Of a stretch of DNA of 64,000 nt, positions 10,363-28,300 are shown piece after piece. Below the pieces are notes generated by a model that worked only from the letters and a program-made list of their open reading frames with translations, was not told the origin of the DNA and did no database searches. The translations under genes were made by a program, and so were the position numbers. Source of the stretch: Metridium senile (lineage: Eukaryota; Cnidaria; Anthozoa; Actiniaria; Metridiidae); assembly GCA_949775045.1 (NCBI GenBank), contig OX459100.1, positions 16,361,396-16,425,395 on the forward strand. Reading direction: 5' to 3'. The stretch's first letter is position 1. The number at the start of each line of letters is the position of its first letter.

Positions 10363-11646
10363 ATGGAGGAAGGTGAAGCAACTGCCAATACTTCTCTCAT
10401 GGTAGAGATCAATGTAGTTGACTTCACGCCAGATGCAGAATCTCCAAATAACATATCCTCAGAGGATGCTCTGACATTAGAAGACCAAGCACTATCAAGA
10501 TGTCCATCAAGGATTACACTGGTAGAAATAGCACCAGATTGTGATAAAATATCAACAAAAGCAGTTGTGAATTCCCAGTCCTGTAGTAGGTTCCATTTCA
10601 TGAAGGGCATCTTTGAAGAAGAAACCTTAGATAAGAAGCTACCTAGAAATGTTCGGCGATATTACAAGCAACAACAGCAACTTGTTAAATCATTTGATGA
10701 GAGTTTGCATGAAGACGACGATGATGCTTTAGAGTTTCGGGAAATGAAAAATGACGATGAAGTGAGAAAAGTTGTTTTTATTAGTCTGTTTTTCAATGTG
10801 CTTCTTGTCGTTGGCAAGTCTGTTGCATCGTATCTTTCTGGGTCGTTGTCAATTATATCAAGTTTGGTTGATAGTGCCATGGATTTGGTTTCCTCTCTGC
10901 TCTTCTGGTATACGAATCGTTCAATCAAAGGCACCAACTTTTATGAATATCCTGCTGGAAAGACAAGACTTGAACCTGTTGCTGTTGTGGTCCTGTCAGT
11001 AATAATGACCGCTGCATCAATTCAACTTATTATCAACTCAGTGACTACCATTATCAACAATTCGGCCAATCCAGAGATTGGTCTTCCAACTCTGATTATA
11101 ATAGCAATGACCATTGTTATCAAGTTCTTCTTGTTCCTGTTCTGTAGGAGAGTGCATTCTCCTTCTGCAAGAGCACTTGCACAAGATCATAGGAATGATG
11201 TCCTGTCTAATGCCTTCGCCCTTGGGTTTGGTTATCTGGGTTATAAAGTATGGAAAAATGCGGATCCTATTGGTGCTATTGTTATTAGCTTGTATATTGC
11301 GTATAGTTGGTGGAAGACCGGCTCGGATCAAGTACGTAGCTTAACAGGCCATACAGCACAGCCAGACCTTCTACAGCGTCTACTACTTATTTGTATGAAC
11401 CATGACAACCGCATACAGTTTATAGATACTCTGAGAGCTTATCATTTTGGGAATAGTCTGCTCGTTGAGGCCCATATCGTCCTTCCACCTACGATGTCGC
11501 TGCACGAGGCTCATGATATTGGCGAACCATTGCAGCAGAAACTGGAGAAGTTTCCCAATGTTGAGAGAGCATTTGTACATATTGATTATGAGTATGAACA
11601 TAGTCCTTCTGTTGAGCACAAGATGGGGCCTGAAACACCAAAATGA
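10363..11646 (+). CDS. Cation diffusion facilitator, Mn-type (plant MTP8-11-like)
   Basis: A 427-residue uninterrupted ORF. Residues 1-140 form an acidic cytosolic N-terminus ending in a PRNVRRYYKQQQQL segment, which is typical of the Mn-CDF group. About six membrane segments follow (residues 141-320), then a cytosolic C-terminal domain ending DYEYEHSPSVEHK. The metal site signatures are D170-x3-D174 (DSAMD) in TM2 and D275-H-R-N-D279 in TM5. The paired DxxxD pattern marks Mn/Fe-type CDFs, as opposed to the HxxxD of Zn transporters. The expected role is proton-coupled export of Mn2+ from the cytosol into an organelle or out of the cell. The absence of introns over 1.28 kb is unlike the other large genes here and could reflect a retrocopy or an ancient intronless gene. 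Substrate is inferred from motifs only. Confidence 0.9.
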   Translation: MEEGEATANTSLMVEINVVDFTPDAESPNNISSEDALTLEDQALSRCPSRITLVEIAPDCDKISTKAVVNSQSCSRFHFMKGIFEEETLDKKLPRNVRRYYKQQQQLVKSFDESLHEDDDDALEFREMKNDDEVRKVVFISLFFNVLLVVGKSVASYLSGSLSIISSLVDSAMDLVSSLLFWYTNRSIKGTNFYEYPAGKTRLEPVAVVVLSVIMTAASIQLIINSVTTIINNSANPEIGLPTLIIIAMTIVIKFFLFLFCRRVHSPSARALAQDHRNDVLSNAFALGFGYLGYKVWKNADPIGAIVISLYIAYSWWKTGSDQVRSLTGHTAQPDLLQRLLLICMNHDNRIQFIDTLRAYHFGNSLLVEAHIVLPPTMSLHEAHDIGEPLQQKLEKFPNVERAFVHIDYEYEHSPSVEHKMGPETPK

Positions 11647-11652
11647 ACCTAA

Positions 11653-11873
11653 AACAGGTTCCCATTTAAATCTGTACTTTCCCATTTAAATCTGTACTTA
11701 TGCAAATTTTGTTGATGTGTGCTAAACACACAGATCAACCAATCAGAGTATATTATTTCTGAAGTGAACTTCTCTGATTGGTTGATCTGTGTGTTTAGCA
11801 CATGTACACATCAACACAATTTGCATAAGTACAGATTTAAATGGGAAAGTACAGATTTAAATGGGAACCTGTT
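11653..11873. mobile_element. Palindromic MITE, copy 1 (AACAGGTTCCC ends)
   Basis: The ends AACAGGTTCCC and GGGAACCTGTT enclose a long palindrome. Its arms repeat the CATTTAAATCTGTACTT phrase and meet near TTATTTCTGAAGTGAA. A second copy is at 19304-19485. It begins 7 bp after the cation transporter stop codon, so that gene's 3' UTR consists largely of this hairpin. Confidence 0.85.
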
Positions 11874-11899
11874 CTTAGCAATATTTCAATCAAAACATT

Positions 11900-11905
11900 A
11901 ATAAA
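11900..11905 (+). terminator. Candidate polyadenylation signal
   Basis: AATAAA, 254 bp after the cation transporter stop and just beyond the MITE. It is the first canonical signal after the coding region. Confidence 0.45.
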
Positions 11906-12198
11906 TAATCTGGCTTTACAATAATAATTATAGATAGATAGATTGACTCTTTATTTTGAGAGGGTGACACTAAATAGTCTAAATAGACTAATAAACTTGT
12001 GGCCCTCAAATAACATACAAACAAATAAATAGATTAAGAGCTATAAAATACAAATATAAAATGTTAAAATATTTGATTTAAATCCCACCCTCTGATTGAC
12101 TGAGAAGCGTTCTCTATAACTCAACAGTGCACAGAGCATCAATTTGTTTGATTTTTAACTACTGAATATTCTATAAATGAAATAGAAAACTCAGCATT

Positions 12199-12321
12199 GA
12201 GTTATAGAGCACTTGGGAATTTTAAGAAGAGCCGAGAAGTGCTGAGATGCACTCTGCTATGTGTTATACTTCTCCTAACTCTTCTCTCATCTTCTTAAAA
12301 TTCCTGCATTCTCTATAACTC
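12199..12321. repeat. Hairpin MITE, copy 1 (GAGTTATAGAG ends)
   Basis: GAGTTATAGAGCACTTG with GAATTTTAAGAAGA pairs with TCTTCTTAAAATTC and CTCTATAACTC. A second copy lies at 42901-43020. Part of another copy, with CTCTATAACTCAACAG, lies just upstream near 12110. Confidence 0.7.
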
Positions 12322-12544
12322 GATAGAGCATGCTGCCTCCTTATCTATTTCTTTTTGTAAGTGAAGGTTTTTATAATATGAAATAAGCTTTCAAATATAT
12401 ATAATCTAAAGAATAGTTCTAATGATTTTTTTCAAGTATATAGTACATTTTATTAGAGTTTCATTATTATTATTATTAATATATTTCTTAGTCAAGGAGC
12501 TTAGTAGATACTTAATTGAAAAAATTGGAATTATAACCCAAGCT

Positions 12545-12689
12545 GGCATGGGGGTAACCAGTCATTTTGATCCACTATAAGTATTGATATATTCAATCCA
12601 GGTTTGAGTCCCAGTTCATGCAGGTATAGATTATATTTGAGTAGAGTTTGATGTGTTGTTGTCTCCCATGCCACAAAGGGTTCTTTAGT
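12545..12689 (+). mobile_element. tRNA-derived SINE, family 1, diverged copy
   Basis: Matches the other family-1 copies in this window at CCAGGTTTGAGTCCCAG (B box region) and in the downstream GTTTGATGTGTTGTTGTCTCCC segment. The A-box end is degraded. Confidence 0.6.
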
Positions 12690-12945
12690 TTAATAGTGGT
12701 TTATAGGAGTGATTCTAAATACATTTAAGAGCCTCAATAGTGAATGATGGCTGTGAAGATATACAATATAAGTGTTATTGATTTAAGATATTAAAAATGC
12801 ATGATCGATTTACGGAATTGATTTTGATACATTACTTTTGGTGTTACATTTTCAACCATTATTGACATTTATTCCAAAGAAAAACAGCCAATCAGAAAGC
12901 GGGAAAGCTGCTTAATATTCAGCAGTGTTCAACTGTCAATACTGT

Positions 12946-13493
12946 CAATAGACTTTTTTAGGGTTCTCAGTGATCAACCTTAGCCTGAATAGGATCTACT
13001 ATATTCTTTGACTACAGCCTGTGGAATTTTGAAGTGTTTCAATTAGCTTTAATTGTTTGATAAATGTGTACATTTCTTAAATTACCACAAACTGTAGTCA
13101 AATTGTAAAAATAATAAATAACTTTTTTTTAATGTCTCAATCTTCTAGCTGGACGCTGTACGCCCTACTTATCGGGGAGACTCGCTCACACTCACTACCT
13201 CTACGTTTAATATTTTGTACACAACTCGGCTCACATGTTCATTTTTGTTGAGGGAGGAAAACCAGATAACTGGGAAAAAAACCCTTGTGGCATGGGAGAG
13301 AAGAACACATCAAACAAACTCAACTCACATACAATCCATGCCCGAGCCGGGACTCGAACCTGGACCACAGCGGTGAGAGGCCAGCGCTCTCACCGCTAGG
13401 CCACCCATGCCACCCATAATTTAAAATGGTAAAGAGTATATTAGACTCTGTTGAAGCTGAGGTTGTGGACGTGAACCGTGAAAAGGTCTATTG
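12946..13493. mobile_element. Inverted-repeat element with a nested SINE
   Basis: CAATAGAC at 12946 pairs with GTCTATTG ending at 13493. Internal blocks such as ACTGTAGTCAAATT and GCTGAGGTTGTGGACG recur near 20720, 27800-27890, 36549-36925 and 57805-57867. A family-1 SINE sits inside at 13128-13408. Confidence 0.6.
13128..13408 (-). mobile_element. tRNA-derived SINE, family 1
   Basis: On the minus strand it starts with a tRNA-like head. The A box is GTGGCCTAGCGGTGAGAG and the B box is GGTTCGAGTCCCG, with both promoter boxes intact. A body of about 200 bp follows and ends TCTAGAAGATTGAGACATT near 13128. Three other copies or parts are in the window. Confidence 0.8.
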
Positions 13494-13968
13494 TAGGAAT
13501 TGACTGTATTTTCTATGGTGTGGAATAAAAGAGTTATACACTGGTTTCTTGTGGCATACCATGGATATTCCACTTCCACAATCAATCATACGGTAATCGT
13601 CTAAATCAAATGTTGTTCATGTCCCAATTAAGTGTGGTTTTGAAAATGAAACCTGCTAACCTTAAATACAATTCAGCTATGTAATGCTGGCATGTATGTT
13701 TTTTTCGATTAAGTATGTGTGCTGTTGAGCAGCTGAGGTATGTTTGTTACCTGGATTTTTTTGATTAAAGAATAAAAAGGGTACATTCTCAGTTCTTTTA
13801 AGACTAAAGTTATTTGACTGCTGGGATGCTATTAAAAACTCTGTATAAAATGTATATTGAATCCAAACTAATCAAGCCAAACGGGATCATGCAGTGATTA
13901 TCAATATCATAACAATTTACTATGTACTGGAAAGGCACTAAATAAATAAAATTTTATTATATATTTAT

Positions 13969-14256
13969 GGGTGGCCTAGCGGTGAAAGCACTGGCCTCTC
14001 ACCACTGTGGTCCAGGTTGAAGTCCTGGCTCAGGCATGGATTATATGTGAGTTTGTTTAATCACTGAGACTCACTCACTACCTCTATGTTTAATATATTG
14101 CACACAACTCGGCTCACATGTTCATTTTTGCTGAGGGAGGAAAACAGCAAAAATGAACACTTGAGCCGAGTTGTGTGCAAAATATTAAACGTAGAGGTAG
14201 TGAGTGAGTCTCCCCGATTAGTAGGGCGCACTGCATCCAGCTAGAAGATTGAGACA
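13969..14256 (+). mobile_element. tRNA-derived SINE, family 1, folded copy
   Basis: The tRNA-like head at 13969-14040 has A box GTGGCCTAGCGGTGAAAG and B-like GGTTGAAGTCC. The body then reads into an inverted copy: CACACAACTCGGCTCACATG near 14101 is mirrored near 14160-14180. The second half is thus in opposite order to the first. It looks like two SINE bodies joined head-on, or an inverted duplication. Confidence 0.7.
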
Positions 14257-14699
14257 AAAAAGTTATTATTATTATTATATTATTATTTGTTATTATTTTG
14301 ACTGCAAACACAAATTATACATACAAATCACAACTGACCAAGATTGCAGAATATTGAGCCATTCTATATATTAATTTGTGTTATTTTTTAAAATTTTTTT
14401 GTAGAACTCACTCTAAACACACAAAACAAATAGTACATACATGAATTACTAAAATTGGGGGTTGAAGGTGAATTCTTTGTGGTCAATAATTCATTATTCC
14501 TGCCCATTTTTTCTCCAAAATTCATTATTCATATTCCAAAATTTTGCATAATTCATTATTCTTTTTTTCTCATGAAATGCTTGGGGTTAATTCATTTTTC
14601 TTTTACTGATTTCTTTGTTATTCATGCAATAATTCATTATTCCAGTCAATTTTGGACCCATTATTCATTATTTACCTTCAACCCCCGATACTAAAAACT

Positions 14700-14930
14700 C
14701 AGGGGGTCCATTTGTCCAAGTGGTGGCTAGGGGTATTGCCCAGGGGGTGGACTTCCTTTGTCCAAGTGGTAGAGGTGATCAGCAGTCGCTTTTGAAAATA
14801 CCCTTAACACACGCACAAATTAAAAGAAATGATAAAAGAAATGATGGGCGATGTTCTTGGCAGCTAAGCTTGTTTTTAGTAACACAGCCAAGTAAAAATG
14901 ACCCTTACAGGTATGGAGCCATGTTACTTT
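14700..14930 (+). repeat. Dispersed repeat R4, copy 1
   Basis: Contains TTTGTCCAAGTGGTAGAGGTGATC, GCAGCTAAGCTTGTTTTTAG and CCTTACAGGTATGG phrases. These recur at 23963-24180 (plus), 62865-62960 (minus) and 63905-64000 (minus). No coding capacity was seen. Confidence 0.65.
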
Positions 14931-14959
14931 TAATCAGGTTTTGAGCCAGAACTGGACTA

Positions 14960-15290
14960 AAAAGTGCACATAAAACAATAGCAAAAAATGATTTAGTATT
15001 AGTACTGTTAGTACTATTTTAGAACAAATTAATTTTTATATGTTAAGGAGGCTCTACATGTTGACCATTGTGAGCGCCATTTAATGACAAGATGTAATGC
15101 CCTTACAAGTGCAAATTAAACAATAGCAAATAAATGATTTAGTATGATTACTATTTAGCACAAATTAATTTTTATTGGTTCAATGCAAATTAACTTTGAC
15201 AGTTATACAATGTCAATTTATGTTAAGGAGTCTCTACACTTTGACCATTGTGAGTGCGATTTAATGACAAGATGTAAGGGCATGCAGATT
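14960..15290. repeat. Tandem duplication at the 3' end of the first SDR gene
   Basis: Two units, about 14960-15110 and 15109-15290, share AAACAATAGCAAA, TGATTTAGTAT, ACAAATTAATTTTTAT and the TGTTAAGGAG...ATTTAATGACAAGATGTAA block. The second unit contains the true last codons and 3' flank of the minus-strand SDR gene. Confidence 0.8.
15043..15096 (-). pseudogene. Relic of the SDR C-terminus
   Basis: On the minus strand, 17 codons plus stop read YILSLNGAHNGQHVEPP. The real gene ends YILSLNRTHNGQSVETP. The frame is intact with five differences. It lies downstream of the real stop, in the first unit of the tandem duplication, and is not preceded by coding sequence. Confidence 0.7.
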
Positions 15291-15924
15291 CTGCCCATTC
15301 ATCAGGGTCAGGAAAACCATCAGCACGGGGCCCAAATGCAATACGAAGTAAAGGTGTATTTATGATTCCTGGATTAATGGGAACACATGTTAAGGGGGCT
15401 GGAAGCTCCATTGCAAGAGCCTTAGAAAGTCCCTCTAGGGCATACTTTGCTGCACAATAAGGGGCAACATTAGGAGCTGTATGTCGGCCCCATCCTGAGG
15501 TAAAGTTAGCGATAACACCCTTCTTTGCTTTAATCATGTGAGGAATAAAGTGCCTTAGAACATTGTTAGTTCCTTTAATGTTTACATCAATCACTTGGTC
15601 AAACTCTTCTACCGGGACGTTCCATAAACTGGCTCTGTTGTTTATTGTTCCAGCATTGTTGAGCAGAAAACTTGGAGAACCGAAACTAGCCACGACTTTG
15701 TCGACCCAATCTTTTACTTGAGCATCATTTACGATGTCCACGGCATAGAACTGGGTCTTGCTTCTTGCACAAAATTTCTTGTTTAGTTCGTTGATTCGTT
15801 CAGTTGAGCGAGAGCAGCCAACAACTAAGTATCCTTTAGATTGGAACCAGTTGACCATTGCAAGACCAAGACCAGAGGAAACTCCAGTTATTGCAATAAC
15901 TTCCTTGGCTGCTGAGGACGCCAT
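15223..15924 (-). CDS. Short-chain dehydrogenase/reductase, pterin-aldehyde-reductase-like (SDR-1)
   Basis: A 233-residue intronless NAD(P)(H) oxidoreductase. It shows TGVSSGLG at 13-20 (cofactor glycine motif), NNAG at 89-92, catalytic S143, Y156 and K160 (YCAAK), and GIINTPLL after the catalytic site. The cofactor region carries CSRS after the second strand, which favours NADP(H). Wording such as NNAGTINNRASLWNVP and NVLRHFIPHM is very close to plant NADPH-dependent pterin aldehyde reductases, so reduction of an aldehyde on a pterin or a similar small molecule is the best guess; the substrate is not shown. The open frame extends upstream to 16131, but that extension is low-complexity and hydrophobic. 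I start at 15924, where the protein aligns with its neighbour. It is the tandem paralogue of the gene 300 bp away on the same strand. Confidence 0.9.
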   Translation of the reverse strand: MASSAAKEVIAITGVSSGLGLAMVNWFQSKGYLVVGCSRSTERINELNKKFCARSKTQFYAVDIVNDAQVKDWVDKVVASFGSPSFLLNNAGTINNRASLWNVPVEEFDQVIDVNIKGTNNVLRHFIPHMIKAKKGVIANFTSGWGRHTAPNVAPYCAAKYALEGLSKALAMELPAPLTCVPINPGIINTPLLRIAFGPRADGFPDPDEWAESACPYILSLNRTHNGQSVETP

Positions 15925-16224
15925 CTTGGATACGCACTTATCGGGTTTCCTTTGGTAAATGCAGCCGAGAGAGTTGATGGGAGGGGAAGGGAGGGGAGGG
16001 AGGTGAAGAACAACGAAATACTCTAAAACCCCGAAAACAAAAACAAAAACAAAAAAAAGAAGAAAAAGAAAATAAGACAAAACCGTTTTATTTCTTGGAG
16101 AACAATATATCTTTACAAACTCTAAAACCAAGATATTAAGTATAGCTTTGTAAGCTTCTATTCAGTACTTTATATTAATACACAACAGTGGTTGCCAGTG
16201 ATAAACCAGGTCTACAGTTTTATA

Positions 16225-16923
16225 TCATGGCACAGTAAGACTGTCTCCATTCATGTTCCTGTCGATGGACAAGATAAAAGGACAAGCTCTGGACGCCCAT
16301 TCCTCTGGGTCCTGCTTGGATGAGGCTGTACCCTTCCCGAACGTATCTTGCAACATTGGGGTGTTGATCATCCCCCCGGGATCCAAGGGCACGCACACCA
16401 TAGGTGCTGGCAAATCCAACGCTAGCGACTTGGAGAAACCTTCAATACCCCACTTTGAAGCACAGTAAGCTGTTTCTTTAGGAACTGCCATGCGGCCGAA
16501 TCCCGACGAGAAGTTGACAATCACGCCTCGCTTGGCCGCCATCATGGATGGTAAGAAGTGCCGGATTACATATGCAGATCCTTTGATATTGATGTCCACA
16601 ACGTTGTCAAAGTCCTGCGATGTGACCTCCCAGAATGGCGCGTGTTTGTTGTTCAAGCCTGCATTGTTGAGGATATAGCCAGGGGCGCCAAAGCTTTTCA
16701 CTGCCTCGTCAGCCCAACTTTTCACTGCTGCTTCGTTGCTTATGTCAACAGAGAAAAACTGGTTTGGTTTTCCTTTGCAGAACTTGTCGTTAAACTCGGC
16801 TACTTTTGCCGCAGAACGTGTGCAGCCAATGACAGTATGGCCTTTAGAAGTGAACCATTTTAGCATCTGATAGCCTAGACCTGCAGATACACCAGTAATA
16901 ACGATGACCTCCCTAGAAGCCAT
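16225..16923 (-). CDS. Short-chain dehydrogenase/reductase, tandem paralogue (SDR-2)
   Basis: A 232-residue intronless paralogue of SDR-1, in the same orientation. It shows TGVSAGLG at 10-17, NNAG at 86-89, catalytic S140, Y153 and K157 (YCASK), and INTPML near the end. The start at 16923 (MASREVIVITG) matches SDR-1. The frame is open to 17067, but that stretch encodes a polypurine-derived leader and is taken as 5' UTR. The third catalytic-site partner N in DINIKG is also kept, so it should be active. Two copies with differing substrate loops suggest diverged substrates. Confidence 0.9.
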   Translation of the reverse strand: MASREVIVITGVSAGLGYQMLKWFTSKGHTVIGCTRSAAKVAEFNDKFCKGKPNQFFSVDISNEAAVKSWADEAVKSFGAPGYILNNAGLNNKHAPFWEVTSQDFDNVVDINIKGSAYVIRHFLPSMMAAKRGVIVNFSSGFGRMAVPKETAYCASKWGIEGFSKSLALDLPAPMVCVPLDPGGMINTPMLQDTFGKGTASSKQDPEEWASRACPFILSIDRNMNGDSLTVP

Positions 16924-16967
16924 GACTCGCTGGACTCGGATATAGCTTGCGTATAAAGCCAGGCTCT

Positions 16968-17040
16968 CAAGGGGAGGGGGGGAGAGGAGGGAGAGAGGGA
17001 CTTGGGGAGAGAAAGGGAAAAGGAGAGGCTCTCCCTTCTT
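16968..17040. repeat. Polypurine tract in SDR-2 leader
   Basis: About 70 bp of almost only A and G on the plus strand, which is C and T in the SDR-2 transcript. It lies between the candidate TATA box and the ATG, so it would be a pyrimidine-rich 5' UTR. Confidence 0.6.
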
Positions 17041-17074
17041 TTCCTTACCTCCCCAGCAACCCAGCATCTAACTC

Positions 17075-17081
17075 TATATAA
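17075..17081 (-). promoter_or_regulatory. Candidate TATA box for SDR-2
   Basis: TTATATA on the minus strand, about 155 bp upstream of the SDR-2 ATG. A transcription start about 30 bp downstream would give a 5' UTR of about 120 nt containing the pyrimidine tract. Confidence 0.45.
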
Positions 17082-17082
17082 G

Positions 17083-17320
17083 GTGGACGTTAAAGATCCT
17101 GTTGCGCAACTTTAGATCTAGAGTAAGGGATTTTCTCTCGGTATAGCAACTGTCAGGCCTCGGGGGCATTCACTATGAACCACACTCATGATTGTAAACT
17201 ACTAGCTGATTTACAGCAGTCCGATAAGTCCTCCACATATTTAGAACTGTAGAGTTGTAAAGCGCTATGAGCTTTGGGAATAGCGCTTAAATGAGGCACA
17301 TTCTTATTACTAGTATTATT
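17083..17320 (+). mobile_element. SINE or LINE tail, family 3, copy 1
   Basis: Begins GGTGGACGTTAAAGATCCTG and continues through CAGTCCGATAAGTCCTCCACAT to TTGTAAAGCGCTATGAG and an ATT-rich end. A second copy is at 58562-58790. The AAAGCGCTAT...(ATT) ending is typical of L2/CR1-type LINE tails shared by animal SINEs. Confidence 0.7.
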
Positions 17321-17532
17321 GTATTATCCCCCCTCCTCCCCTCCCCCTTTCCCAGAGCCAGCTAAGCAGGCTGACTCGGACTTCTGAGTCAAATGGAAAA
17401 TTGGAAAATGGAAAATATTTTACCCAAGAAAATCAAATATGAAATGACATAAAAAATAATATATTAGAAAGAAAGGATCCACTTGAGCGAGACACCAAAG
17501 GAAGCCCAATATAGAATATCGCGGCGAACCTT

Positions 17533-17546
17533 GTTACCACAGCAAC
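17533..17546 (+). promoter_or_regulatory. Candidate RFX X-box
   Basis: GTTACCACAGCAAC matches 13 of 14 positions of the X-box consensus (GTHNYY AT RRNAAC) bound by RFX factors. It lies 114 bp upstream of the radial spoke gene ATG. X-boxes at this distance mark ciliary genes in animals, which fits the product. Confidence 0.7.
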
Positions 17547-17659
17547 CAGCCACACAAAACAGATTCGGCCATATTGTGTAGTGTCAGTCGACGTCTCTTG
17601 TATTGTACAAGAAAACTGCGTTTATTCGCAACTTAAAGCACATAAACAGATAAATCAAA

Positions 17660-26097
<8,438 letters not shown>

Positions 26098-26115
26098 ATT
26101 GCTCTTTTATTGTGT

Positions 26116-26121
26116 AATAAA
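26116..26121 (+). terminator. Candidate polyadenylation signal of the radial spoke gene
   Basis: AATAAA, 19 bp after the stop codon. A second AATAAA near 26178-26183 is an alternative that would allow a longer 3' UTR. Confidence 0.5.
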
Positions 26122-27034
<913 letters not shown>

Positions 27035-27049
27035 TTCTTATTAAACGTA

Positions 27050-27340
27050 TTATACATGCAGGGTCTCAATGCGTTTTACAATGCGTTTTACATACATGTT
27101 TATACAGTTCAGTGGTGTTTTTTTTGAAAATAATAGTGTTTTTAGTGATGATTTGAATACAGAAAAGGTGGATTGTTTAATATCTTCTGGGAGACTGTTC
27201 CATAAAGCTGGAGCAGCAAGAGCAAAGGCCCTCTTTCCAAAGGTGACAGTTCTTGATCTTGGATCTTGTAGGAGGCATTTCTTTGAAGATCGTAAAGCAC
27301 GACGGGGCTGGTACAAGGTACTCAGGCGCTAGACCGTTGA
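27050..27340 (-). mobile_element. LINE ORF2 C-terminal fragment
   Basis: The minus-strand frame contains SRTVTFGKRAFALAAPALWN followed by SLPEDIKQS and FKSSLKTLLF. This is the characteristic C-terminal segment of CR1/L2/Jockey-type non-LTR reverse transcriptases. The 5' part is missing, as expected for a 5'-truncated LINE copy, and a microsatellite tail follows. Confidence 0.85.
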
Positions 27341-27507
27341 TACATTTATATGTTTTTATATGTTTTTATAAATCTAACAACAACACAGGGTTGAAATATG
27401 TTCAAATTTATTTCAATAAAAAATACGGATTTTTTCCTCTCATATCTCTACTGTAAAAGTGAATTGCTTGCATTGGCTGCCTGTTAATAAACGAATATAT
27501 AACATAC

Positions 27508-27902
27508 TGCAATTGCATGACCGAAATAAACTGTGGGTCTTTGATATTGATTATTTTAAAATATGCCTCTTTTGTGACAGAAAAACGAATTTACAGTCTT
27601 CCGTAGACGTTTTGTCGGTGTCAAACGAATTTTCTACACAATTCCAGCTCCCCTTTTTGAAAAAGAGTCTTTGATTTTAATACGAAACTGTGCTTTATAA
27701 AAACACTTGCATTTGTCGTATGCGTAACCATAATTCCTTTCAGTTGTTCAATCGCCGTTTCAGCCTTCGTAGGGCAAAGGTGTATTACACTCTTTAGAAT
27801 TTGACTACGGCCGGATTAAAGCACTTAAAACTGAATTCTAAAGAATACATTATATGCTATCGAGGCTGAGGTTGATATAAACGATAGCCGTGAAAAGGTC
27901 TA
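27508..27902 (+). repeat. Repeat R5, copy 3, and a CAATAGAC-family fragment
   Basis: 27508-27655 carries CTGTGGGTCTTTGATATT and CAGAAAAACGAATTTACAG. 27780-27902 carries TTAGAATTTGACTACGG, ATCGAGGCTGAGGTTG and CGTGAAAAGGTCTAT, as in the element at 12946-13493. Confidence 0.5.
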
Positions 27903-28300
27903 TAAAAAAAACCATAGAGTCCAAATAGACCGAGTGGTGATAAAATATTTTATTTTAATCAATTCGCTGAAGATTGTGTGGGTTTGATAAAACAAAAATG
28001 GTAAAAAAAACCTCAAAGTTGAGTGTCCTGACGACTGTGACGCAATTGAGAGAATAAGCACTCAAAATAAACAGGAGTTGCTCCATGATAATCTACAAAA
28101 GAGTATTTAAGACGTTTTGAATGACAGCATTTCAATTTTTCAACAAAATTTTTCCGGTTTGAAAATATTGCAGGGGGAGGTGGGTCGGGTTTTTGAGTAG
28201 TGTCCGCGCGTGGATTGGTATCTAATATCGTTGTGCAAGAACTACACGCTGTGAAATGTAAAGGATGTTTTGAAAGTCTACCTTTTGCTTTCCAAACAAC

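Noticed and set aside
15925..16131. N-terminal extension of SDR-1 with a hydrophobic, signal-like stretch
   Set aside because: The extension is low-complexity and is absent from the paralogue and the family. The conserved start is at 15924.
16924..17067. N-terminal extension of SDR-2
   Set aside because: It comes from a polypurine tract and fits a 5' UTR. The paralogue starts at the later ATG.
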